Source: CAZHDI01 sp964531285
Lineage (GTDB): Bacteria > Pseudomonadota > Alphaproteobacteria > JAJFIK01
NCBI GenBank assembly: GCA_964531285.1
Contig: CAZHDI010000078.1
Location: 1-16,102, forward strand
Direction: 5' to 3'
Length of the DNA stretch: 16,102 bases
The position numbers were made by a program, and so were the translations under genes. Below are positions 6,555-14,055 of the stretch, one piece after another (position 1 is the first letter of the stretch; each line of letters begins with the position of its first letter). The notes under the pieces were generated by a model. It was not told the DNA's origin, searched no databases, and saw nothing but the letters and a program-made list of their open reading frames with translations.

Positions 6555-7988
6555 ATGGCCCATGAATCCACATATGTCCCGGCTTCCGGCTTCACGCGCT
6601 GGCTTGATGACCGTCTGCCGATCATGCGCCTCATGCATGATTCCTTCGTGGACTTTCCGACCCCGAAGAACCAGAACTACTGGTACACGTTCGGCGGTAT
6701 TCTGACGTTCTGCCTCGTCACGCAGATCGTCACCGGGATCGTCCTGGCGATGCACTATCAGGCCGATGTCGATCTCGCGTTTGCGAGCGTCGAAATGATC
6801 ATGCGCGACGTGAATTATGGCTGGCTGATCCGCTATATTCACGCGGTCGGCGCCTCCATGTTCTTCCTCGCCGTTTATCTGCACATGCTCCGGGGCCTCT
6901 ATTACGGGTCCTACAAAGCGCCGCGCGAGGTCCTGTGGATTCTCGGCGTGATCATCCTGCTGCTGATGATGGCCGCCGCGTTCATGGGCTATGTGCTGCC
7001 TTGGGGTCAGATGAGCTTCTGGGGTGCCACGGTGATTACGAACCTGTTCAGCGCGATCCCCTTTGTGGGCGAGTCGCTGGTGCAGTGGCTTTGGGGCGGG
7101 TACTCGGTCGATAATCCGACTCTGACCCGGTTCTTCTCGCTGCATTATCTGGTGCCGTTCATCATTTTCGGCGTGGTCGTGCTCCATGTCTGGGCCCTGC
7201 ATGTGCCGGGGAACAACAACCCGACCGGCCTTGACGTGAAGTCCCCGCAGGACACCGTGCCCTTCCATCCGTACTACACGGTGAAGGACGCGTTCGCGCT
7301 TGTGGTCTTCATGCTGCTGTTCGGCTATTTCGTCTTCTATCAGCCGAACATTCTGGGCCACACGGACAACTACATCCCGGCCGATCCGCTGGTGACGCCC
7401 GCCAATATCGTTCCGGAATGGTATCTCCTGCCGTTTTACGCGATCCTGCGGGCGATCCCGGACAAGCTGGGCGGCGTCATCGCCATGTTCGCTTCGATCC
7501 TGGTGCTGATGGCGATCCCCTGGCTGGATACGTCCAAGGTGCGGTCGCTGCGCTACCGTCCGATCATGCGGCCGCTGTTCTTCCTGTTCATCCTGGTCTG
7601 TATCGGGCTCGGCTGGGCCGGGGCTCAGAGCGCCGATCTGCGGATCTTCCCGTACGGTTCCGACAAGACCTTTGTCGTGACCGAGGGCGCGGACGGCGGT
7701 GAAGTGCGCACGCAATACACATCGCCGGAGCAGAAGCAGGAGATCATCGCCGGGCTTGACGGTGCCGACTACGAGTCGGTGACCGTGCAGGCGGGTGCCT
7801 TCACGGTGGCCGAACTCTGTCTGGTTCTGACGATCCTGTATTTCGGTTATTTCCTGGTGGCGATGCCGCTTGTGGGATGGATCGAAACACCAAGACCGCG
7901 ACCGGCGAGTATTTCCGAATCCGTGCTGGCCCATGGCAACAAGTCGGTGCCGGCAGATGCGGCCGCCGCGCCTGAGAAGGAGGTCTGA
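6555..7988 (+). CDS. petB: Ubiquinol-cytochrome c reductase, cytochrome b, with extra loop
   Basis: Predicted 477 residues, membrane-embedded quinone-oxidising core of the bc1 complex. Heme ligands are H96 and H110 (helix B) and H197 and H211 (helix D), with the usual 14-residue spacing. The Qo-site PEWY motif is at 287-290, and VLPWGQMSFWGATVITNLFS lies at 147-166. Eight membrane helices are expected. Bacterial fused cytochrome b is usually about 400-430 residues; the excess here comes mainly from a hydrophilic segment at about 362-412, between helices G and H, where relatives have a short loop, and from a C-terminal tail of about 25 residues rich in Ala and charges. All catalytic residues look intact. 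Its stop is 16 bases before the petC start. Identity is certain; the insertion is discussed in the findings. Confidence 0.97.
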   Translation: MAHESTYVPASGFTRWLDDRLPIMRLMHDSFVDFPTPKNQNYWYTFGGILTFCLVTQIVTGIVLAMHYQADVDLAFASVEMIMRDVNYGWLIRYIHAVGASMFFLAVYLHMLRGLYYGSYKAPREVLWILGVIILLLMMAAAFMGYVLPWGQMSFWGATVITNLFSAIPFVGESLVQWLWGGYSVDNPTLTRFFSLHYLVPFIIFGVVVLHVWALHVPGNNNPTGLDVKSPQDTVPFHPYYTVKDAFALVVFMLLFGYFVFYQPNILGHTDNYIPADPLVTPANIVPEWYLLPFYAILRAIPDKLGGVIAMFASILVLMAIPWLDTSKVRSLRYRPIMRPLFFLFILVCIGLGWAGAQSADLRIFPYGSDKTFVVTEGADGGEVRTQYTSPEQKQEIIAGLDGADYESVTVQAGAFTVAELCLVLTILYFGYFLVAMPLVGWIETPRPRPASISESVLAHGNKSVPADAAAAPEKEV

Positions 7989-8004
7989 CGTGACCGGAGG
8001 AACG

Positions 8005-8823
8005 ATGGGAACGCGGATGTGGCGTGCCGGCCTGGCTGGTCTCGCCATGGCGGTGGCGGCCTTCGCTTTCACGCCCGTTCAGGCCGCTGGCGGTTCTGAT
8101 GTCGAACTGCTCAAGCCTGAAGGCGGCTGGAGTTTCGAGGGGCCGCTCGGGCGGTATGACGAAGCGGCGCTTCAGAGAGGCTTCCAGGTCTATCAGCAGA
8201 TCTGCGCGGGCTGTCATTCGATGAACCTGCTGAGCTACCGTAATCTCAGCCAGCCCGGCGGACCGGAGTTTCCGGTCGAGGTCATGGAAGAGATTGCGGC
8301 ACAGGCGATGGTGCCTGCCGGTCCGGATGAGTTCGGCAACACGACCGACGAGTTCGGATTGCCGCTGACCCGGCCGGGACGCCCGGAAGACACGTTCGTT
8401 GCTCCGTATCCGAATGAGCAGGCGGCGCGGGCGGCGAATGGCGGTGCCTATCCGCCGGACATGTCGGTGATCGCAAAGGCCCGGTACGGTCTTCACAACT
8501 ACATCTATTCGCTGCTTCAGGGCTATGAGGAGCCGCCCGAGGGCTTCGAGGTGATGCCGGGCCTTTACTACAACAAATTCATGTACGGCAATCAGATCGC
8601 CATGGCCCAGCCGCTTTATGACGACATGGTCGTTTATGAGGACGGCACCCCGGCGACGATCGAACAGATGTCGGCCGATGTGAGCCATTTCCTGGCCTGG
8701 GCTGCCGAGCCCAAGCTGGAACAGCGCAAGTCGCTGGGTTTGCAGGTGATGATCTATCTGACGATCTTTGCCGCGCTGCTCTATCTGTCCTACCGCCGGA
8801 TCTGGCGCGACGTGGAGCACTGA
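8005..8823 (+). CDS. petC: Ubiquinol-cytochrome c reductase, cytochrome c1
   Basis: Predicted 272 residues from ATG 8005, preceded by GGAGG (7996-8000). A signal peptide of about 27 residues (positive MGTRMWR start, hydrophobic core, cleavage after VQA) exports it through Sec. The heme c site is CAGCH at 67-71, and the likely axial methionine is M200 in IAMAQPL. A C-terminal membrane anchor spans about 245-263, followed by a cytoplasmic RRIWRDVEH tail. It accepts electrons from the Rieske protein and passes them to a periplasmic or membrane cytochrome c. Last gene of petABC, 28 bases before a strong terminator stem. The frame is open further upstream within petB but without start support. Confidence 0.96.
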   Translation: MGTRMWRAGLAGLAMAVAAFAFTPVQAAGGSDVELLKPEGGWSFEGPLGRYDEAALQRGFQVYQQICAGCHSMNLLSYRNLSQPGGPEFPVEVMEEIAAQAMVPAGPDEFGNTTDEFGLPLTRPGRPEDTFVAPYPNEQAARAANGGAYPPDMSVIAKARYGLHNYIYSLLQGYEEPPEGFEVMPGLYYNKFMYGNQIAMAQPLYDDMVVYEDGTPATIEQMSADVSHFLAWAAEPKLEQRKSLGLQVMIYLTIFAALLYLSYRRIWRDVEH

Positions 8824-8851
8824 CCTCTTTCGGTCTCGAACCGACACAAAG

Positions 8852-8881
8852 GGCCGTCACCCAGGGGTGGCGGCCTTTTTT
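8852..8881 (+). terminator. Intrinsic terminator of petABC
   Basis: A 10-bp stem, GGCCGTCACC (8852-8861) with GGTGGCGGCC (8866-8875) and one G-U pair, closes a CAGG loop and is followed by six T. An A-run just upstream (8848-8850) can lengthen the stem by pairing with the Ts. It ends the petABC transcript and separates it from the mtnP operon. Confidence 0.9.
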
Positions 8882-8924
8882 GTGACCGGCTGTCGCTGCC
8901 GTCCGGCGGCAGAACCGGGATCAT

Positions 8925-8953
8925 TTGCATGGCTGCGCGCGGCCCTTTATCAC
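8925..8953 (+). promoter_or_regulatory. Candidate promoter of the mtnP operon
   Basis: TTGCAT (8925-8930) and TATCAC (8948-8953) are spaced by 17 bases, giving a leader of about 30 bases before the GTG at 8990. Matches to consensus are only moderate. A short perfect stem-loop (CTGCCG / CGGCAG, 8896-8912) lies upstream and would fall outside the transcript. No SAM-type riboswitch was recognised. Confidence 0.3.
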
Positions 8954-8989
8954 GGTCGCCGAGAAGCAGTGCAGCGAGGCGAGGACGCG

Positions 8990-9895
8990 GTGACAGAGAA
9001 AACGGTTCTGGGTGTGATCGGCGGCAGCGGTCTTTACGACATGGATGCCGTGACCGATCAGCGGTGGGAGACGGTCAAATCGCCGTGGGGAACGCCGTCG
9101 GACGATCTGTTGTTCGGCGTGCTCGAGGGCGTCGACGTGGTGTTTCTGCCGCGGCACGGACGCGGCCATGCCCATGCCCCCAGCACGATCAACTACCGCG
9201 CCAATATCGACGCGCTCAAGCGGGTCGGGGTCACCGATATCCTGTCGGTCTCGGCCGTGGGATCGCTCGCCGAAGACCTGCCGCCCGGCACCTTCGTGAT
9301 GGTCGATCAGTTCATCGACCGGACCTTTGCACGCGAGAAAAGCTTCTTTGGGGACGGTCTGGTGGCCCATGTGTCGATGGCGCATCCGGTGTGCACCCGC
9401 CTGATGGATACCGCTGCCGACGCCGCCGAAGCGCTCGGCATCCCAACCGCGCGCGGCGGTACCTATCTGGTGATGGAAGGCCCGCAGTTTTCCTCGCTGG
9501 CCGAGAGTCTGCTCTACCGGTCCTGGGGCTGCCGGGTCATTGGGATGACGAACATGCCCGAAGCCAAGCTTGCCCGGGAAGCCGAAATTCCTTACGCGAC
9601 CGTGGCCATGGTCACCGATTATGACTGTTGGCATGAGGACCATGACAATGTGGACGTCGCGTCGGTCGTCCGTGTCCTGCATGACAATGCCGACAAGGCG
9701 CGCGCGCTTCTCAAGGCGATCGCTCCGAAACTCGGGCCTGACCGTACGCCCTCGCCCCTGGGCATCGAGACGGTGCTCGATACTGCCATTATCACGGCGC
9801 CGGAGGCCCGGGATCCGGCCCGGCTGGCCAAGCTCGATGCGGTGGCCGGTCGTGCGCTCGGCTTGACCATGGCCGCTCATCCCCGTTCCCGCTAA
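8990..9895 (+). CDS. mtnP: S-methyl-5'-thioadenosine phosphorylase
   Basis: Predicted 301 residues from GTG 8990, with GAGG (8981-8984) 5 bases upstream; the frame is open back to 8768, through the petC terminator, but that part is not plausible coding. The enzyme splits methylthioadenosine with phosphate to adenine and methylthioribose-1-phosphate. Motifs: GVIGGSGLYDM (8-18), phosphate-site RHGRGH (55-60), PSTINYRANIDALKRVG, VMEGPQFSSLAES, and TNMPEAKLAREAEIPYATVA then TDYDCW with D210 and D212. These place it with MTAP rather than guanosine/inosine phosphorylases. Related bacterial enzymes also accept 5'-deoxyadenosine. First gene of the mtnP-apt-mtnA-aldolase operon, which supplies the next enzymes for both products. 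Confidence 0.94.
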   Translation: MTEKTVLGVIGGSGLYDMDAVTDQRWETVKSPWGTPSDDLLFGVLEGVDVVFLPRHGRGHAHAPSTINYRANIDALKRVGVTDILSVSAVGSLAEDLPPGTFVMVDQFIDRTFAREKSFFGDGLVAHVSMAHPVCTRLMDTAADAAEALGIPTARGGTYLVMEGPQFSSLAESLLYRSWGCRVIGMTNMPEAKLAREAEIPYATVAMVTDYDCWHEDHDNVDVASVVRVLHDNADKARALLKAIAPKLGPDRTPSPLGIETVLDTAIITAPEARDPARLAKLDAVAGRALGLTMAAHPRSR

Positions 9896-9923
9896 GAATG
9901 CCCGACAAGGACGAAAGACGCTC

Positions 9924-10454
9924 ATGTTCGATTTGAAATCCGCGGTCCGGACGATTCCGGATTATCCCAAGCCCGGCATCATGTTCCGGGACATCACGAC
10001 CTTGCTGGGCCATGGCCCGGCCTTTTCCGCCGCAATCGATATGCTGGTCGATCACCATAAGGGCACGCCGTTTCACCGGGTTGCCGGAATCGAGGCGCGC
10101 GGGTTCATCTTGGGCGGCGCGGTCGCGCACCGGCTCGGTCTCGGGTTTATCCCGGTACGCAAGAAGGGCAAGCTGCCCTGGTCCACCGTCTCGCACGAAT
10201 ATGAACTCGAATACGGTACCGATTGCGTCGAGGTGCATGAGGATTGCTGCGAGGCGGGCGAGCATGTCCTGCTGATCGACGATCTTCTGGCTACGGGCGG
10301 GACGGCCGAAGCGGCGATCAAACTCATCGAAAAGGTGGGCGGCGCGGTGACCGCCTGTAGTTTCGTGGTCGATCTGCCGGATTTGGGCGGACGTCAGCGC
10401 CTTGAGGCGCTCGGCAAACCCGTCCTGACCCTGATCGATTTCGAAGGCGATTGA
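9924..10454 (+). CDS. apt: Adenine phosphoribosyltransferase
   Basis: Predicted 176 residues, cytoplasmic. It condenses adenine with PRPP to AMP. The PRPP-binding motif VLLIDDLLATGGT is at 115-127; RTIPDYPKPGIMFRDIT near the N-terminus and GIEARGFILG (55-64) are family signatures. Length is typical. The ATG at 9924 has AAGGA about 12 bases upstream, a little far. It lies 28 bases after mtnP and 26 before mtnA, all in the same direction, so it is probably co-transcribed. The arrangement makes sense: MtnP releases adenine, and Apt recaptures it. Confidence 0.96.
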   Translation: MFDLKSAVRTIPDYPKPGIMFRDITTLLGHGPAFSAAIDMLVDHHKGTPFHRVAGIEARGFILGGAVAHRLGLGFIPVRKKGKLPWSTVSHEYELEYGTDCVEVHEDCCEAGEHVLLIDDLLATGGTAEAAIKLIEKVGGAVTACSFVVDLPDLGGRQRLEALGKPVLTLIDFEGD

Positions 10455-10480
10455 TGCAACCCTGAGGCCGGGAGGATCCC

Positions 10481-11578
10481 ATGCGTGTCGACGGTGTGCC
10501 CTATCGGGCGATCTGGCCGGGCGAAGATGGTCATGCGGTCAAGATCATCGATCAGACCGTGTTGCCGCACCGGTTCGAGATCATGACGCTGACCAGTCCT
10601 GAGGCGGCGGCGACGGCCATCCGGGATATGCATGTGCGCGGCGCGCCGCTGATCGGCGCCACGGCGGCCTATGGTCTGGCGCTGGCGGCCCGGCGCGATC
10701 CGTCCGATGCGCACCTTGCGCAGATGCGCGACATGCTGGGCGCGACCCGTCCGACCGCGGTCAATCTCCACTGGGCACTCGATGTAATGATGGGCGTTTT
10801 GCAAGATCTGCCGGAGGCCGAGCGGGCCGATGCGGCCTATGCCCGGGCGGGCGTTCTGTGTGATGACGATGTCGAGATCTGCCGGAAGATCGGCGAACAC
10901 GGTCTGCCGATCATTCGCGAGATCGCCGCCCGCAAGCCGGGCGAGCCGGTGAATATCCTGACCCATTGCAATGCCGGCTGGATCGCCACCGTGGATTGGG
11001 GGACCGCGCTGGCGCCCATCTATATGGCCCATGATGCGGGTATCCCCGTGCATGTCTGGGTCGATGAAACCCGGCCACGCAATCAGGGCGCGGCGCTCAC
11101 CGCTTGGGAGTTGGGCAGCCACGGCGTCCCGCATACGGTCATTACGGATAATGCGGGCGGTCATGTGATGCGGCTGGGGCAGGTCGATATCTGTATCACC
11201 GGGACCGACCGGGTCGCGGCGTCTGGGGATGTGGCGAACAAGATCGGCACCTATCTCAAAGCGCTTGCGGCACGCGACAACGGCGTTCCGTTCTATGTCG
11301 CCTTGCCGCATACGACCATCGACTGGTCGATCCGGGACGGGATGGATATTCCCATTGAAATGCGGGACCCGGAGGAAGTCACCCATGTGCAGGGGCTCGA
11401 CAGCGACGGGGCCTTGCGCAAGGTGCAGGTGTCGGCGCCCGCGAGTCCGGCAGCCAATCACGCCTTCGATGTGACGCCGGCGCGGCTGGTGACCGGTTTC
11501 ATTACCGAGCGCGGCCTGGCGCCGGCCTCGGCCGAGGGGCTGGCGGGTCTTTATCCGGAGCAGGTCAGTGCCGCTTGA
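10481..11578 (+). CDS. mtnA: S-methyl-5-thioribose-1-phosphate isomerase
   Basis: Predicted 365 residues from ATG 10481 with GGGAGG 6 bases upstream. It belongs to the family related to eIF2B alpha subunits and converts methylthioribose-1-phosphate (aldose) to methylthioribulose-1-phosphate (ketose). Signatures: RGAPLIGATAAYGLAL (53-68), HCNAGWIAT (162-170) with the catalytic cysteine C163, ETRPRNQGAALTAWEL (196-211), and GTDRVAASGDVANKIGTY (241-258) with the catalytic aspartate D243. All key residues are present and length is normal. It takes the sugar phosphate produced by MtnP. Its last 11 bases overlap the aldolase gene, so the two are translationally coupled. Confidence 0.95.
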   Translation: MRVDGVPYRAIWPGEDGHAVKIIDQTVLPHRFEIMTLTSPEAAATAIRDMHVRGAPLIGATAAYGLALAARRDPSDAHLAQMRDMLGATRPTAVNLHWALDVMMGVLQDLPEAERADAAYARAGVLCDDDVEICRKIGEHGLPIIREIAARKPGEPVNILTHCNAGWIATVDWGTALAPIYMAHDAGIPVHVWVDETRPRNQGAALTAWELGSHGVPHTVITDNAGGHVMRLGQVDICITGTDRVAASGDVANKIGTYLKALAARDNGVPFYVALPHTTIDWSIRDGMDIPIEMRDPEEVTHVQGLDSDGALRKVQVSAPASPAANHAFDVTPARLVTGFITERGLAPASAEGLAGLYPEQVSAA

Positions 11579-12251
11579 GCGCGATCTGCGCCTTTGTGTC
11601 ATCGAGGCGGCCCAGGCGCTGACGCGCGAGCGGCTGTCGGCGGGCACATCGGGCAATGTGTCCGTGCGCCTCGATGCCGATGGCGCGATGCTCATTACAC
11701 CGACGGGTGTCGCGCCCGATGCCTTGACAGCCGATATGATCGTGTGCGTGAACGCGGACGGGACCTGGGACGATAGGGACGGCACCGCATGGGCACCGTC
11801 GAGCGAACGGCTGTTCCATGGCGCGATTTATGCCGCCCGGCCGGACATTGGCGCCATCGTCCATTGCCATTCCGATTGCGCGACCGCGCTGGCCTGCACC
11901 GGGCGGGGCATTCCGGCATTCCATTATATGATCGCGGCGGCGGGCGGTCCGGATATCCGCTGTGCGCCCTATGCGACCTTCGGCACCGATGCGCTGGCGG
12001 ACCACGCGGTCGCGGCTCTGGACGGGCGGCGGGCCTGCCTTCTGGCCCATCACGGTCAGATCGCGGCGGGCGCTACGCTGGATGACGCGCTGACGCTGGC
12101 GATTGAGGTGGAGGCGCTGGCGCGCCAATATGTCCATGTGCTGAGCATCGGCGGCGGGGCGCTCCTCGATGCCGAGGAAATGGCGCGGGTGCTCAAAAAA
12201 TTCGAGACCTATGGCCAGCAACCCGAGACGCAGGCGCCGCGTCAGCGATAG
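11568..12251 (+). CDS. FucA-like class II aldolase, probable 5-methylthioribulose-1-phosphate aldolase
   Basis: Predicted 227 residues from GTG 11568 (GGAG 7 bases upstream). Zn-dependent class II aldolase/adducin fold. It follows E. coli L-fuculose-1-phosphate aldolase closely with a constant shift of seven positions: E80, the zinc ligands H99, H101 and H162, and Y120. Other shared stretches are GTSGNVSVR, MLITPTG, HYMIAAAGG and APYATFGT. The methylthioribulose-1-phosphate dehydratase MtnB is in the same superfamily, but the FucA-type stretches argue for an aldolase. Overlap with mtnA points to methylthioribulose-1-phosphate (or deoxyribulose-1-phosphate) as substrate, giving DHAP and an aldehyde, as for Ald2 of the DHAP shunt. 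Fold and chemistry are well supported; the exact substrate is inferred from context. Its 3' end overlaps the convergent gene by 10 bases. Confidence 0.88.
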   Translation: MPLERDLRLCVIEAAQALTRERLSAGTSGNVSVRLDADGAMLITPTGVAPDALTADMIVCVNADGTWDDRDGTAWAPSSERLFHGAIYAARPDIGAIVHCHSDCATALACTGRGIPAFHYMIAAAGGPDIRCAPYATFGTDALADHAVAALDGRRACLLAHHGQIAAGATLDDALTLAIEVEALARQYVHVLSIGGGALLDAEEMARVLKKFETYGQQPETQAPRQR

Positions 12252-12916
12252 CTTGCGAACAATTCCAATGTCCGAAGCCGCGCGGTGTGCGCACAGTCCG
12301 GATTGTAATCGGCGCGCCGGTCGGAATTGAATCCGTGTCCGGCGGGATAGACATAGACCGGAATATCCGGGTGCCGGGCTTTGATCGTTTCGATATCGGC
12401 CATGGGAATGGTCGCGTCGTGTTCGCCGAAATGCAGAATGATCGGGCAGCGCGGGCTCTCGTCCACGAAATCGATCACCAGCCGGCCGTAATAGCTCGCC
12501 GCGGCGGTGACGCCGTTGACCCGGCAGGCCGCGACCCAGGTGGCCGACCCGCCCCAGCAATAGCCGGTGACATAGACCGGGCCCTCGGTGCGCAGCATAT
12601 CGGCGCAGGTCTGAAGATCCGCTGTCACCAGATCCCAATCCGCCTTGCCCGCCGCATCGCGGGCCTGGGCGATATCGTCGGGCGCGTAACCCGCCTGAAA
12701 GCCCGGCGCATGGCGATCGTAAAGGGACGGCGCGATCACGTCGTAGCCTTCCGCGGCAAAGCCGTCGCACAACTCCTTGATATGATCGGTGACGCCGAAA
12801 ATTTCCTGGATCAGGATCAACCCGCCGCGCCGGACGATCTGAGACGGGACGTGGTAATAGGTTATCGCGGCGCCGTCGCGCGCCGTGAATGTGCGCATCT
12901 CGCCTTGAAGAGCCAT
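12242..12916 (-). CDS. Dienelactone hydrolase family protein
   Basis: Predicted 224 residues from ATG 12916, preceded by a strong AGGGAGG site. Alpha/beta hydrolase of the carboxymethylenebutenolidase type. The catalytic triad is C120 (GYCWGG), D167 (GEHDATIP) and H194 (AGHGF), with E38 in QEIFGV, matching the Cys-Asp-His arrangement and the cysteine-activating glutamate of true dienelactone hydrolases. No aromatic-degradation genes are nearby, so the natural substrate is unclear; many such paralogues are general ester or lactone hydrolases. It lies 21 bases downstream of ychF and is probably the last gene of that transcript. No signal peptide. Confidence 0.92.
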   Translation of the reverse strand: MALQGEMRTFTARDGAAITYYHVPSQIVRRGGLILIQEIFGVTDHIKELCDGFAAEGYDVIAPSLYDRHAPGFQAGYAPDDIAQARDAAGKADWDLVTADLQTCADMLRTEGPVYVTGYCWGGSATWVAACRVNGVTAAASYYGRLVIDFVDESPRCPIILHFGEHDATIPMADIETIKARHPDIPVYVYPAGHGFNSDRRADYNPDCAHTARLRTLELFASYR

Positions 12917-12937
12917 CTGAACCTCCCTGCGGTTGCG

Positions 12938-14038
12938 TCAGGTGTTGAAGCGGAACAGCAGCACGTCGCCGTCCTTGACCTCGTATTCCTTGCCCTCAAG
13001 GCGCATTTTGCCGGCTTCCTTGGCGGGGTTTTCCCCGCCCAGATCGATATAGTCCGTAAACCCGATGGTCTCGGCACGGATAAAGCCGCGCTCGAAATCC
13101 GTATGGATCGCACCGGCCGCGCCCGGGGCCTTGGTCCCGGAGCGGATGGTCCAGGCACGTGCTTCCTTGGGGCCGGCGGTAAAATAGGTGATGAGGTCGA
13201 GAAGGCCGTAGCCGGCGCGGATCAGACGGTTGAGGCCCGGCTCCTCAAGGCCCAATTCGCTCAGATATTCAGTACGCTCCGCCTCATCGTCCAGCATGGC
13301 GAGTTCGGATTCGATCTTGGCCGAGATCACCACGGAGGCCGCGCCCTCGGCCTTGGCCCGCTCTTCAACGGTGCGCGAATAGGCGTTGCCCGTGGCGGCG
13401 GCGCCTTCGTCCACATTCGCCACGTAAAGAACTGGTTTGGAGGTGAGCAGGTTCAGCGCCTTCCAGGCCTTGGCGTCTTCGGCGTCGATCTCGGCGGCGC
13501 GTGCGGGTTTGCCGTCGCGTAACGGCACGAGCGCCTTTTCGATCAGTTCCAGGGTCGCCTTTGCCTCTTTGTCCTGACCCGACGCTTTTTTCTGAAGGGC
13601 CGGTACACGCTTTTCCAGGCTTTCAAGGTCGGCGAGCATCAGTTCGGTTTCGACCGTTTCGGCATCGGCCATGGGATCGATGCGCCCGGCGACATGGGTG
13701 ATGTCGTCATCCTCGAAACAGCGCAGCACATAGGCGATGGCGTCAACCTCGCGGATATTGGCCAGGAACTGATTGCCGAGCCCTTCGCCTTGGGATGCGC
13801 CTTTGACGAGGCCAGCGATGTCCACAAAGGTCAGGCGGGCCGGAACGATATTGGCGGATTTGGCGATCCCCGCGATTTCATAGAGGCGCGGGTCGGGCAC
13901 GGCCACATCGCCGACATTCGGCTCGATGGTGCAGAACGGATAATTCGCGGCCTGGGCCGCGGCGGTCTGGGTCAGCGCGTTGAAGAGGGTCGATTTGCCG
14001 ACATTCGGCAGGCCAACGATCCCGCATTTGAAGCCCAT
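12938..14038 (-). CDS. ychF: Redox-regulated ATPase YchF (OLA1 family)
   Basis: Predicted 366 residues. P-loop GLPNVGKST is at 8-16, the Obg-type NYPFCTIEPNVG follows, G3 is DIAGLVKGAS, and the base-recognition motif is NVDE instead of NKxD, which explains why YchF prefers ATP over GTP. A coiled-coil arm occupies the middle, and a C-terminal TGS domain (about 275-366) ends with EYEVKDGDVLLFRFN. YchF associates with ribosomes and is linked to translation and oxidative stress responses. It lies 17 bases downstream of pth, a pairing common in bacteria. Length is normal. Confidence 0.97.
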   Translation of the reverse strand: MGFKCGIVGLPNVGKSTLFNALTQTAAAQAANYPFCTIEPNVGDVAVPDPRLYEIAGIAKSANIVPARLTFVDIAGLVKGASQGEGLGNQFLANIREVDAIAYVLRCFEDDDITHVAGRIDPMADAETVETELMLADLESLEKRVPALQKKASGQDKEAKATLELIEKALVPLRDGKPARAAEIDAEDAKAWKALNLLTSKPVLYVANVDEGAAATGNAYSRTVEERAKAEGAASVVISAKIESELAMLDDEAERTEYLSELGLEEPGLNRLIRAGYGLLDLITYFTAGPKEARAWTIRSGTKAPGAAGAIHTDFERGFIRAETIGFTDYIDLGGENPAKEAGKMRLEGKEYEVKDGDVLLFRFNT

Positions 14039-14055
14039 GACGGTTTATCCCCTGT

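Noticed and set aside
6510..8072. A 520-codon open frame on the minus strand opposite petB
   Set aside because: It is antisense to a certain cytochrome b gene, its product is rich in His, Arg, Gln and Asp with no recognisable domain, and GC-rich coding DNA commonly yields such long antisense frames.
8896..8912. Perfect 6-bp stem-loop CTGCCG/CGGCAG upstream of mtnP as a SAM-responsive riboswitch
   Set aside because: It is very short, lacks conserved riboswitch bases that I know, and probably lies upstream of the transcription start.
8768..8989. Upstream extension of the mtnP frame by 74 codons
   Set aside because: It would run through the end of petC and the intrinsic terminator, and MTAP proteins begin close to the GVIGGSGLYD motif. 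GTG 8990 has a ribosome site.
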